Source: CAXBNV01 sp963977185 (GTDB lineage: Bacteria; Pseudomonadota; Gammaproteobacteria; JAGOUU01). Taken from it: a stretch of 64,000 nt of DNA. Shown one piece after another: positions 27,190-35,392 of this stretch; position 1 is the first letter of the stretch, and every line of letters starts with the position of its first letter. The notes beneath the pieces were generated by a model. It worked only from the letters and a program-made list of their open reading frames with translations. It had not been told where the DNA came from and ran no database searches. Made by a program: the position numbers and the translations under genes. The stretch covers positions 124,001 to 188,000 of the forward strand of contig CAXBNV010000001.1 of the NCBI GenBank assembly GCA_963977185.1. The letters run 5' to 3'.

Positions 27190-28797
27190 TTATTTTAATT
27201 GAGCTTTAAGCTTACAAGTGTAATCATTACTTACATTTCTGTATTCACTATATATATCAATAAACTTATTATGACCAAAATTTAACCAAACTTGAAAATC
27301 ATTTGGATCATTGAAAATATGTTTAATGTTTCTTAGAGATTTATTAAATCCTAATGGTTTATTAAGTTTTTTAAATCTAACATCAGCAATATCAATTAAA
27401 GCTAAATTTTTAGAATTTGCTTCTAATAAAATATTACCTAAATGCAAAGATCTAAAAAACACACCTTTTTGGTGTAAAGTTACGAGTTCTTCTATAAATC
27501 TTAAAATTAAATCATGATTATCCTCAATATTAATACTATTGTTGTTAGTAATAATATTTCTTAAGTCTTGACCTGGAATAGACTTATATGTAATAAAATG
27601 AGGCTTTCTTGGGTGATTATGATTTTTGATATAAAATACTTTTTCAGGCTTGATAGTACTAATATTTAGTTTTTGTAGTTTTATAGAGTTAATAATAAAT
27701 TTATCAGCATAAGATTTAAATTTTGTCGAGGTCATGCCACTTTTTTTATAAAATATTTTTATATAATGCTCTTGATTTAATAATAATTTTGGCCCGTGCT
27801 TATTTTTTTTAATCACTTGAGATTTTTCAATAATTTTTTGAAATTTATTATTAGTTATTGTATTTTTATAATAAATTTCAGGTGAGCCAATTGGTCTTGT
27901 TTTAAACCTCTTATGTACCCAAAAATATTGTTCAGGATGTAATTTAATGCTTTTTTCAAAAAAAGAATTTATAATTTTTGCATCCTGATAAAAGTCACCG
28001 GTTGGTATTTGCTCTAATGGCGGATTAAAAGCAATAATATATTTTTGTAGATTTTCATCAAAATAATAGTCAATTGGAAGAATAGGTGCTTTAGTTATTT
28101 TTGATATTTTAGATAGGCTGGTAATTGTTGCTGTATCTACATTAAAAAAAGGAGCAAAAATGCTATGATCACGGCCAAAGTCTTGATCAGCTGCATTCCA
28201 AAGCATAGAATTATCTTTAAGAGCTTTTATCATGTCTCTTACATTGGATTTAAAAAAAATTTTATTAAATATTTTCGTTCTTGATTTTTGCATTACATAA
28301 TTAAATACAGGATTTTTTATGTGTCTAAATGTAGGAGTTATGTTAAATGGCTTTTGGCTTAAAAATCTACCGATTATTTCTAAGCAATAATTATGGGGAG
28401 CTAATACTAGAATTCCTTTTTTTTGATTTAAACATTGCTCAAAGTATTCTATATTTTTAAATTCAATTAAAGGCTCTATTTTTTTATCAGAGCTAAACCA
28501 TGAAAATGCAGATTCAATAAAACCTATACCTAAATATTTAAAATTTTCTTTAACTAAATTTTGTTGTTGATTTTGATTTAACTCAGGAAAACATAATTTT
28601 ATATTAGTTTTACAAGCTAATCGACGTTCTTTTAAAAGATAATAAGCTATTTTGCCTAAAGCTTGACCAATTTTTCTTTGAGGCTTCAAAGGAAGCATGC
28701 TTATTAATTTCAAAATAGCAATGCTAAGCCATGCTGGAAGATAAAGAGGGTTAAATAGCGAAGCTGTCTTATGATGATATAATTTTATTTTTTTCAT
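27190..28797 (-). CDS. lipid A acyltransferase (LpxL/HtrB family) fused to a Kdo/LPS kinase-like domain
   Basis: 535 residues, two domains. Residues 1 to about 305: an LpxL/LpxM-type acyltransferase with a membrane-proximal N terminus, the H-x4-E catalytic pair at H135 and E140 (PHNYCLE), an AADQDFG segment and the terminal RFKTRP motif. Residues about 325-535: a small protein-kinase-like LPS kinase fold, with K347 as possible ATP lysine, catalytic-loop segment FRSLHLGNILL (about 448-458) and metal-binding Asp in LALIDIADVRF. The loop has Ser where classical HRD has Asp. LpxL adds the secondary acyl chain to Kdo2-lipid A; the kinase would phosphorylate Kdo or core sugar. Divergent from hldE-waaA, i.e. 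in an LPS-core locus. Confidence 0.85.
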   Translation of the reverse strand: MKKIKLYHHKTASLFNPLYLPAWLSIAILKLISMLPLKPQRKIGQALGKIAYYLLKERRLACKTNIKLCFPELNQNQQQNLVKENFKYLGIGFIESAFSWFSSDKKIEPLIEFKNIEYFEQCLNQKKGILVLAPHNYCLEIIGRFLSQKPFNITPTFRHIKNPVFNYVMQKSRTKIFNKIFFKSNVRDMIKALKDNSMLWNAADQDFGRDHSIFAPFFNVDTATITSLSKISKITKAPILPIDYYFDENLQKYIIAFNPPLEQIPTGDFYQDAKIINSFFEKSIKLHPEQYFWVHKRFKTRPIGSPEIYYKNTITNNKFQKIIEKSQVIKKNKHGPKLLLNQEHYIKIFYKKSGMTSTKFKSYADKFIINSIKLQKLNISTIKPEKVFYIKNHNHPRKPHFITYKSIPGQDLRNIITNNNSINIEDNHDLILRFIEELVTLHQKGVFFRSLHLGNILLEANSKNLALIDIADVRFKKLNKPLGFNKSLRNIKHIFNDPNDFQVWLNFGHNKFIDIYSEYRNVSNDYTCKLKAQLK

Positions 28798-28884
28798 GAG
28801 AATAATTAATTATTATTTATTGATATTTTAGGATATTATTTTATATATATTAACAGATACATTTAATATGGCTCAAGGTAAAAT

Positions 28885-30114
28885 ATGATTTTAGTTATTG
28901 GTGATGTAATGCTAGATAGATATTGGATGTCAGATATTACTGAAATATCTAATGATGCTCCAGTACCTTGTGTAAAAATAAGAGAAACTAAGGATTATCC
29001 TGGTGGAGCAGCTAATGTTGCAAATAATGTTGCAAGTTTGGGGCATGATGTATGCTTAATTGGACTTACGGCAGATGATAAGAATAAATCTATTTTGCAA
29101 CAAAAATTATTTAAAAATAAAGTTAACTCAATATTTTTTGATAGTTTAAATGCCACAACGACTAAGTTAAGAATCATAGCTAAAGACAATCAATTGCTAA
29201 GAGTAGATTTTGAAGATGATGATTGTTCAAATAATTTAAAAACATTAGAAAAAAAGAGTCTAACAGTAGATAATTTAAAAAGTAATAAAGAAATTATAAA
29301 GCTTCTTGATGAGACAAAAGTTATAATTTTTTCTGATTACGCTAAAGGAGCTTTATCAAATATAGAAAAAATTATTCAATATATTAATAAAAGCTATAAT
29401 AATATAAAAATACTGATAGATCCTAAAAGTCATGATTATAGAAAATATGATAACGTTTATTTACTAAAGCCTAATTTTTCAGAAGTGCAGCAAATGTTAG
29501 GTGAGTGCGAGAGTATAGATGATTTACATGAAAAATCAAAAGTTTTTTTAGCGCAAAATAATATTAAAAACTTATTGGTAACTTTAGGCAAAGATGGAAT
29601 GGTTCTTTATAGGAAAGACCATAATCCTTATCATGTTGCTTCAAAAGCAAATGATGTATTTGATGTGACAGGTGCAGGTGATACTGTATTGGCAACAATA
29701 GCAAGTTCAATTTATCAAGAGCAATCGATAGAAGATGCAATTCATCTTGCGACAACGGCTGCATCAATTGCGGTAAGTACGCTTGGGACAGCTTGTATGG
29801 GAATTGATATTTTAAATAAATCGCCCTCACTTAAGAAAAATAATTTAAATAAATTAATATCATCAAATAAAAAAGAAATAATTCAACAAGCATTAGAAAA
29901 AGCAAATAAAAGCTTATATATTTACGATGATAAGATTGACTTAATAGACAGTTCTTTAATTAAGACTTTTAAAAATATCAAAAAAAATTACGAAGTACTA
30001 TGGATTAAGTTTGATAAACAAAAAGAATTAACTGTGAATTATATTCATAATCTAGATGTTAAAATAGAAATATTGAAAAACTTAAAATCAGTTGATGGTA
30101 TTTTGATAGAATGA
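28885..30114 (+). CDS. hldE: HldE-type heptose 7-phosphate kinase with decayed C-terminal domain
   Basis: 409 residues versus about 475 for bifunctional HldE. Residues 1 to about 315 form an intact PfkB-family kinase: IGDVMLDRYW, PGGAANVANNVASLG, and the DVTGAGDTVLATIA signature. The remaining 95 residues keep the general strand/helix pattern of the adenylyltransferase domain but have lost its G-C-F-D and H-x-G-H nucleotide-binding motif (the corresponding stretch reads YIYDDKIDLIDSS). It should phosphorylate D-glycero-D-manno-heptose 7-phosphate but probably not form ADP-heptose. The stop overlaps the waaA start (ATGA). A start further upstream is excluded by stops. Confidence 0.85.
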   Translation: MILVIGDVMLDRYWMSDITEISNDAPVPCVKIRETKDYPGGAANVANNVASLGHDVCLIGLTADDKNKSILQQKLFKNKVNSIFFDSLNATTTKLRIIAKDNQLLRVDFEDDDCSNNLKTLEKKSLTVDNLKSNKEIIKLLDETKVIIFSDYAKGALSNIEKIIQYINKSYNNIKILIDPKSHDYRKYDNVYLLKPNFSEVQQMLGECESIDDLHEKSKVFLAQNNIKNLLVTLGKDGMVLYRKDHNPYHVASKANDVFDVTGAGDTVLATIASSIYQEQSIEDAIHLATTAASIAVSTLGTACMGIDILNKSPSLKKNNLNKLISSNKKEIIQQALEKANKSLYIYDDKIDLIDSSLIKTFKNIKKNYEVLWIKFDKQKELTVNYIHNLDVKIEILKNLKSVDGILIE

Positions 30115-31406
30115 ATTATCTTCTAAAAATATTATATAATTTATTACTATTACCTTTAGCAAGTTTTAGACTTATATATAAAAGTTACTACGATAAATCT
30201 TATTTAAAATATGTCAAAGAAAGATATGGATTTTGTAATACAAAAGACATTAGCAAATATATCCATAATACTGATATTTTAATTCATGTTGTATCTTTAG
30301 GGGAATTTATAGCATCAGAAAAATTAATTTGTAGCTTACTTTCTAAATATCCTAAATATAATATAGTTGTAACTTGTACTACCCCAACGGCTAGAGCCAA
30401 AATTGATTCAAAGTTTAATTACAATCAAGTTTTTTGTTGTTATTTGCCATATGATAATTATTATATTATAAATAAATTTATAAAAAAATTATCACCGAAA
30501 ATTACGATTTTTGTTGAAAAAGAAATTTGGCCTAACTTATATTCAGCTCTTAAAAAAGTTAACTCAAAAATAATTATTATTAATGCAACATTAAACATAA
30601 AATCTTTTAATAATTATAATAAAATACATAAATTAATTGCTAAAAGTATTAATCAAGTTGATTACATTTGCGCACAGAGCAGCGATGATTTGAATAATTT
30701 TGTAAAATTAGGTTATGACAAAGATAATATAGCTGTATATGGAAATATTAAATATGATTTAGATTACCCAACAGATTTAGATTATGAATCTAATATTTAT
30801 AAAAAAAAATTAGCCTTAGATGATAGATTAGTAATCATTGCTGCTAGCACTCATGCAGATGAAGAAGATATTATTTTAAAAACTTTTATAAAGCTTAAAC
30901 AAAAAAATAATAATTTATTATTAATTTTAGTACCAAGGCATCCACATAGATTCGATGAAATATATGAACTAAGTAAAAAATACAATCTGCATACAGGAAG
31001 GTATAGTAAGCTACAAGGAGCTACAGAGACTCTAGATGTTTTTTTATTAGACACTATAGGAAAGTTATTATATTTTTATAATTTGTCTGATATAGCCTTT
31101 GTCGGCGGAAGTTTAGTGCCTAATATAGGCTGCCATAATATTTTAGAACCAGCAATGTTTAAGCTACCTATAGTAATAGGTAATAATTATTTTAATTATA
31201 AAGATATTATCACAAGATTTAATAATAATTTTGGAATAAATATAGCTGAAAATAATATTGATTTAGATAATATATTCTTAAAATTATTAAATAATAAAGA
31301 GCTTAGATTACAACAAGGTAATACAGCTTTTAATGAATTCAAAAAAGGTCAGGGTGCTTTAGAGAAGACTTTAAAGAAATTAGAGTTTTTATTAAAAACT
31401 ACTTGA
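30111..31406 (+). CDS. waaA: Kdo transferase (WaaA/KdtA)
   Basis: 431 residues, GT-B fold with an N-terminal membrane anchor (about 1-20). Segments typical of the family: HVVSLGEF with the catalytic Glu, KEIWPNL, a nucleotide-side segment around ASTHADEEDII and LVPRHPHR, and FVGGSLVPNIGCHNILEPA. It transfers Kdo from CMP-Kdo to lipid IVA. Overlaps hldE by 4 bases, so the two are co-translated. Confidence 0.95.
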   Translation: MNYLLKILYNLLLLPLASFRLIYKSYYDKSYLKYVKERYGFCNTKDISKYIHNTDILIHVVSLGEFIASEKLICSLLSKYPKYNIVVTCTTPTARAKIDSKFNYNQVFCCYLPYDNYYIINKFIKKLSPKITIFVEKEIWPNLYSALKKVNSKIIIINATLNIKSFNNYNKIHKLIAKSINQVDYICAQSSDDLNNFVKLGYDKDNIAVYGNIKYDLDYPTDLDYESNIYKKKLALDDRLVIIAASTHADEEDIILKTFIKLKQKNNNLLLILVPRHPHRFDEIYELSKKYNLHTGRYSKLQGATETLDVFLLDTIGKLLYFYNLSDIAFVGGSLVPNIGCHNILEPAMFKLPIVIGNNYFNYKDIITRFNNNFGINIAENNIDLDNIFLKLLNNKELRLQQGNTAFNEFKKGQGALEKTLKKLEFLLKTT

Positions 31407-31447
31407 CGTTAAGCCTTAACTTGTTTAGAATTACACACATCTACAGC

Positions 31448-31523
31448 GGGGCTATAGTTCAGCTGGGAGAACGCTTGCGTGGCACGCAAGAGGTCGGCGG
31501 TTCGAGCCCGCCTAGCTCCACCA
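31448..31523 (+). tRNA. tRNA-Ala(GGC)
   Basis: 76 nt with CCA. Acceptor GGGGCTA/TAGCTCC, anticodon stem CTTGC/GCAAG, loop GTGGCAC (anticodon GGC), T-loop GGTTCGAGCCC. Confidence 0.97.
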
Positions 31524-31552
31524 GATTTGCTCGAAACATTTAATGTCATATG

Positions 31553-31628
31553 GTCCCCATCGTCTAGAGGCCTAGGACACCGCCCTTTCACGGCGGCAAC
31601 ACGGGTTCGAATCCCGTTGGGGACGCCA
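31553..31628 (+). tRNA. tRNA-Glu(UUC)
   Basis: 76 nt with CCA. Acceptor GTCCCCA/TGGGGAC, anticodon stem CCGCC/GGCGG, loop CTTTCAC (anticodon TTC), T-loop GGTTCGAATCC. Thirty bases after tRNA-Ala; probably one transcript. It is a substrate for the Tus/MnmA 2-thiolation pathway, part of which is in this window. Confidence 0.97.
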
Positions 31629-31705
31629 ATATAATTAATCATTTCTGTATCTGTCATTGTTATATTAAAATTAAGCTTTATAAAATATTTTAGTTAAATT
31701 TTATT

Positions 31706-32323
31706 TTAATAAATATTATTCTCAGTAACTATTATATCAAGGTTGATATCCCATGGTTCAAAAGGAATAAAATCTAATTTTTGAAATTCAAAAGCAAGTC
31801 CAATTAAAATAGGATTAGATGTATTGCTATTTTGTTTATGAATAAGCAAGCTTTTTAAAGTCTTATCATAATATCCTCCACCCATACCTAATCTTTTTCT
31901 AGAGCTAGTAAAAGCAACCATAGGTATAAAAATTATATCTAATTTCTCAATATTAATTTTATTTTTTAAAATAACTTCAGGTTCAAGTATTTTATATTTA
32001 TTAGGAATAAGTTTAATATTTGGAGAGTATTTATAAAATTCAAAATAATTATTATTTTTGTTTATTATTGGTAGATAGCAATTTTTTTCTAGAGTTAAAA
32101 TTTCTTTTATTATATTAGTAGTATCTAATTCTTCAGGAGTTGAATGATAAATAGCTATATTTTGAGAATTTTTAAATAAACTCCAAGTTTTTATAAAATC
32201 AAATATTTTAACTTCAGCAATTTTTTTATCTTGAAGATTTATATTTTTTTTTAAGTTTTTAATTTTAGAGCGGAGCTCTTTTTTTTTAGTTTGATTAGAA
32301 GATAATGATTTGTTGTCATCCAT
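31706..32323 (-). CDS. fau: 5-formyltetrahydrofolate cyclo-ligase
   Basis: 205 residues from the ATG at 32323. The frame is open further upstream but that would run into the 6S RNA, so the inner ATG is chosen. The GMGGGYYD phosphate-binding motif and the K-x-x-LR-x-K-I N-terminal helix identify the family (YgfA/MTHFS). It converts 5-formyl-THF back to methenyl-THF. The order zapA, 6S RNA, fau on one strand is conserved in gammaproteobacteria. Confidence 0.95.
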   Translation of the reverse strand: MDDNKSLSSNQTKKKELRSKIKNLKKNINLQDKKIAEVKIFDFIKTWSLFKNSQNIAIYHSTPEELDTTNIIKEILTLEKNCYLPIINKNNNYFEFYKYSPNIKLIPNKYKILEPEVILKNKINIEKLDIIFIPMVAFTSSRKRLGMGGGYYDKTLKSLLIHKQNSNTSNPILIGLAFEFQKLDFIPFEPWDINLDIIVTENNIY

Positions 32324-32356
32324 GACAGATATAATATCTATAAAATAAAAATTAGG

Positions 32357-32541
32357 GGTGCCACTGAATGTACCGTTGCAGTTGCGGATTTGAACCAGCT
32401 GGTTCAAGTGGGATCATCGGTTATACCGTAGGCTTCCTGCTACAAGGCAGGCTTGCACAAAAGCATAAGCTCTTAGAACCCTTTTATCGCAAATTATCGG
32501 CTCAAAACACTAATACTGCTATCGCATACTCAAGTGGCACC
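32357..32541 (-). ncRNA. ssrS: 6S RNA
   Basis: About 185 nt on the minus strand. The ends form a closing stem (GGTGCCACT with AGTGGCACC). Near the 3' end a TTGAACC-AGCT-GGTTCAA hairpin corresponds to the TTGAACC...GTTCAA hairpin of E. coli 6S RNA, in the same relative place. Size and location between zapA and fau fit. 6S RNA mimics an open promoter and sequesters sigma70 RNA polymerase in stationary phase. Exact ends are inferred from the stem. Confidence 0.9.
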
Positions 32542-32597
32542 AAAACTGTTTGCTTTATTTAAATTTAAATAAGCTCTTAATTACATTCTATACCAAA

Positions 32598-32939
32598 TCA
32601 AAGTAATTCTTCAAGTGATATATTTGGTTTTCTAAGTGGCGAAGATTTAGCTCGAATTAATTCATCAATATTTTTTTCTAACTCTCTGATTTTGTGATGA
32701 GATTTTTTTATCTCATTATCTTTTTGTTTATTTTGATTAATTAATTCATTAGTAAAGTTAAGAGTTGATATCATTGTTAAATGATCAAAGCTATCAAGAC
32801 GTTGATTAGAATGAATATTTTTGATTTTTTTATTGATAAAGTCAGCCGTTCTTATAAGCTCATCTTGTTTATCAATAGGGCATTTAATTTTATATTCTTT
32901 ATTAAAAATTTTTATTTTTATTACGGTTGTTTCAGTCAT
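32598..32939 (-). CDS. zapA: cell division protein ZapA
   Basis: 113 residues: an N-terminal globular part (IKIFNKEYKIKCP; LIRTADFINKKI) followed by a coiled coil (about 60-100). ZapA bundles FtsZ filaments at midcell. Its position upstream of 6S RNA is the standard one. Confidence 0.92.
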   Translation of the reverse strand: MTETTVIKIKIFNKEYKIKCPIDKQDELIRTADFINKKIKNIHSNQRLDSFDHLTMISTLNFTNELINQNKQKDNEIKKSHHKIRELEKNIDELIRAKSSPLRKPNISLEELL

Positions 32940-32996
32940 ATTGTTTAATTAATATTTAAGTCAGGTTAATTTTTCTTTATTAATTTTATCTTATAG

Positions 32997-33218
32997 TTAA
33001 TTTTTTTGAATTAAGAATTCAATATAACCTGGTTCTTGATTAATATTAATAATTATATGACTATTGATTCTGCACCAGGTTGGAATATCATGTAATGTTC
33101 CTGGATCGGTGCAGATAGCTTCTATGGTATCACCTATATTAATTTCATTAATTTTATTCTGCACTTTGATCACAGGCATTGGACAAAGGAAATTTTTTAG
33201 GTCTAAATAATGTTTCAT
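32997..33218 (-). CDS. tusA: TusA-family sulfur carrier protein
   Basis: 73 residues with the signature CPMPVIK; the persulfide-carrying Cys is residue 12. DPGTLHDIPTWC matches the second conserved block of the SirA/TusA fold. It carries sulfur from a cysteine desulfurase to downstream thiolases. It lies 23 bases after the PP-loop thiolase-like gene and is probably its partner, or it serves TusBCD encoded at 14.3-15.3 kb, or both. Confidence 0.92.
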   Translation of the reverse strand: MKHYLDLKNFLCPMPVIKVQNKINEINIGDTIEAICTDPGTLHDIPTWCRINSHIIININQEPGYIEFLIQKN

Positions 33219-33241
33219 GTATTTATATTTATATTTATATT

Positions 33242-34321
33242 TTATTTAAGATACCAAGATTCTAATACTTGTTCTGGTTCAAAAGGTGTAATCTGAATGA
33301 TTTTTGATTTACTTGTTTCATTATCTAATTTAAAGTTAACTTTTATATCGATGAAACCATTTTCTGTAGCTTTTGCAAATCTACCTAAAATTTTACATGC
33401 TAGTTCTAAATCTTCATCTGATTCAATTTTGCCATCTATTAAAGCAAGAGGTCCAGTAGTATTTTCTAATTCAAGATTAATAAAACTTTTTTTGTAGCCA
33501 GATAGAAAGTTATTTTCTCCTTCTTCTCTTGCTATAATTAACTTAAAATTATTTTTAGGTCTTATATGTCTACCTATTTTAAGTAACATGATATCATCTA
33601 ACTCATAATTTTTAGAGTTTCTATTTTTCCATAGATCAGATAATTTATTGCTATAAGCTTTATCTGTTAAGAAGCAACAGCCTCCAGCAGGTTGAGCATA
33701 ATCTGAAATATTGTATTTTTCAGCTAATTCAAATTGAGGTTTTCTTGATCTACCAGTTAGGTTTAATAACTGCTCTCTATCAACCCAGCCTTCTATTTCT
33801 GGGAGTGTCGGCTCTAAATTTTGAGCACAAAGTGGTCTTAGCAATAAATTTGTAGCGCCTGATTGTTCAGCAACTATAGGCATGCAAGCTTTTCTTTGGG
33901 ATTTTGGTCTTTGTCCAATTACTTCACCAGTAATAATGAAATCAAAATTATTGGCTTTAATCCATTCAAAAGCTTTTTTTAGCATAAATATCTTGCAATC
34001 TAAACAAGGATTAAGATGAGCTCCATAACCATGCTTGGGATTAATTACTACGTCTTTATATTCTTCTACTATATCAATAATATGTAATTTAATGCCTAGT
34101 TGTTCAGCAACCCATAAAGAATTATTTCTTTTAGGTTTGCTTTTATCTTTTTTACGAATTGCATGTGTATGACCTTCGACACAAAAACCTGTGAAAAAAT
34201 TTATTCCTTCTACATGAATTCCTTGCTCAATCATTAGTTTTGCTGCAAGCATTGAATCTAAGCCACCAGAAATTAGGGCTACAGCTTTTTTAGGTTGAGT
34301 CTTTTGTGTAGTATTTTGCAT
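33242..34321 (-). CDS. PP-loop tRNA thiolase-like protein (MnmA/ThiI-related) with C-terminal NFACT-R-like domain
   Basis: 359 residues. The PP-loop SGGLDS (18-23) is at the N terminus, followed by GYGAHLNPCLDCKIFML and GEVIGQRPKSQ, with a second Cys pair in PAGGCCFLTD. The two Cys positions recall the catalytic pair of MnmA. From about residue 235 a different domain starts that resembles the small RNA-binding NFACT-R type found in a group of uncharacterised thiouridine synthase-like proteins. It likely activates a tRNA base with ATP and inserts sulfur; the site is unknown. Expected partner: the adjacent tusA. Canonical MnmA is expected elsewhere. Confidence 0.75.
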   Translation of the reverse strand: MQNTTQKTQPKKAVALISGGLDSMLAAKLMIEQGIHVEGINFFTGFCVEGHTHAIRKKDKSKPKRNNSLWVAEQLGIKLHIIDIVEEYKDVVINPKHGYGAHLNPCLDCKIFMLKKAFEWIKANNFDFIITGEVIGQRPKSQRKACMPIVAEQSGATNLLLRPLCAQNLEPTLPEIEGWVDREQLLNLTGRSRKPQFELAEKYNISDYAQPAGGCCFLTDKAYSNKLSDLWKNRNSKNYELDDIMLLKIGRHIRPKNNFKLIIAREEGENNFLSGYKKSFINLELENTTGPLALIDGKIESDEDLELACKILGRFAKATENGFIDIKVNFKLDNETSKSKIIQITPFEPEQVLESWYLK

Positions 34322-34504
34322 ATTAAAATTAAATTAAATGTATAGTAAAAAAAAATAACAGGACAACATTTTATACTAAAATGTAAAATATATGAATTTT
34401 TTTAACAAAAATTTATATATCTTTGTAATATAATGTATAATTTTTATTAAATAATTATTAAGATTATTTAAGTTAAATATTTTTAGAACTCTAAGGGGAA
34501 AATC

Positions 34505-35311
34505 ATGGCAAAGCCTGCTAAACCAAAAAAAACAATAACAAAAAAAGTAATCGCTAATAAAGCAACAGCTAATAAAGCAACAGCTAATAAAGCAACAGCT
34601 AATAAAGCAACAGCTAAGAAAGTAACAGCTAAGAAAGTAACAGCTAAGAAAGTAACAGCTAAGAAAGTAACAGCTAAGAAAGTAGAAGCTACGTTTAGTC
34701 ATGATTTAGAAACCATGTTGATTGCAACGTTGGACGCTAATACAATAGCTTTAATTAAAGAAGAAACAAGTATTGCTAAAGAGTTTGAAAAATTATCTAA
34801 AAAATCTGATTCACAAAAAGCAAAGTTAGCTAAACTTAGAGATAAAAAAACAGAAATTAAAGCAAAAATTGCTAAAAAAACAACAGCAGCACTTAAAAAG
34901 CAATTAGATACTTGCACTAAAAATATAATGCAAGAGACTGAGCTTTCAGTAAGCATAAAAACAGAGTTAGCTTTAGTGAAAGATAAATTATCTAAACTTC
35001 AAGCGACTATGAAGCTATCAAAAGATCTTGATAAAACTATTAACACTTTTAAGAAATTAAGATTATTAACAGAAAAAAAAGCAGAAGATAAAAAAATAGC
35101 TGCAGCTAAAGCAAGAGAGCAAGCTCAAAAAGCTAAACAAAAGGCTGCAAAAGAAGCTGGTAAATTAGGAAAAAAATCTACAAAAAAAAATAATAATGGT
35201 AAAATAGCAAATGTTGTGACAAGCATAACATCTGCGACTAATTTAAGTCCTGATAATAAAAGTGCTGAGAGTACAGCAACTGCAAAAGAAAAAGAAGCAG
35301 AAGCTATATAA
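34505..35311 (+). CDS. histone H1-like, lysine/alanine-rich repeat protein
   Basis: 268 residues. An N-terminal basic tail (1 to about 62) contains pentapeptides of the KATAN and KVTAK kinds; a Lys/Ala/Glu-rich helical, probably coiled-coil middle follows (about 65-225), then a Ser/Asn/Ala-rich acidic end. The Lys-Ala-Thr composition resembles AlgP, Hc1/Hc2 and H1-like proteins that compact DNA. A good ribosome site (AAGGGG) precedes the ATG. In Coxiella and Chlamydia such proteins condense the nucleoid in the resting form; a similar use here is inference. A strong terminator follows. Confidence 0.75.
   Translation: MAKPAKPKKTITKKVIANKATANKATANKATANKATAKKVTAKKVTAKKVTAKKVTAKKVEATFSHDLETMLIATLDANTIALIKEETSIAKEFEKLSKKSDSQKAKLAKLRDKKTEIKAKIAKKTTAALKKQLDTCTKNIMQETELSVSIKTELALVKDKLSKLQATMKLSKDLDKTINTFKKLRLLTEKKAEDKKIAAAKAREQAQKAKQKAAKEAGKLGKKSTKKNNNGKIANVVTSITSATNLSPDNKSAESTATAKEKEAEAI
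34553..34687 (+). repeat. 15-bp tandem repeat array, two homogeneous blocks
   Basis: Nine units: four exact copies of GCTAATAAAGCAACA (34553-34612), four exact copies of GCTAAGAAAGTAACA (34613-34672) and a variant GCTAAGAAAGTAGAA (34673-34687). All in frame, five residues each. The two blocks differ at two base positions. Confidence 0.95.
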
Positions 35312-35318
35312 ATAATAG

Positions 35319-35382
35319 CCATAGTAAATAAGATTAAATATTTTGATATAATTATATTTACTATGGTTCTTTAGTTTTTTCG
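35319..35382 (+). terminator. Rho-independent terminator after the histone-like gene
   Basis: CCATAGTAAATA (35319-35330) and TATTTACTATGG (35355-35366) are exact 12-base arms, extendable by a G-T and an A-T pair, with T-rich sequence after (TTCTTTAGTTTTTTC). Confidence 0.8.
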
Positions 35383-35392
35383 AATAAATAAA

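Noticed and set aside
31409..31657. Minus-strand 82-residue ORF
   Set aside because: It lies across tRNA-Ala and tRNA-Glu; its sequence is an antisense reading of the tRNAs.
32368..32562. Plus-strand 64-residue ORF
   Set aside because: Antisense to the 6S RNA; composition reflects the RNA stem.
34553..34687. CRISPR-like regular repeats
   Set aside because: Units are contiguous with no spacers, 15 bp, and in frame within a gene. The same holds for 7962-8050.
34376..34702. Minus-strand Cys/Phe-rich repeat ORF (SCYFL units)
   Set aside because: A mirror of the 15-bp repeat in the histone-like gene; no support of its own.
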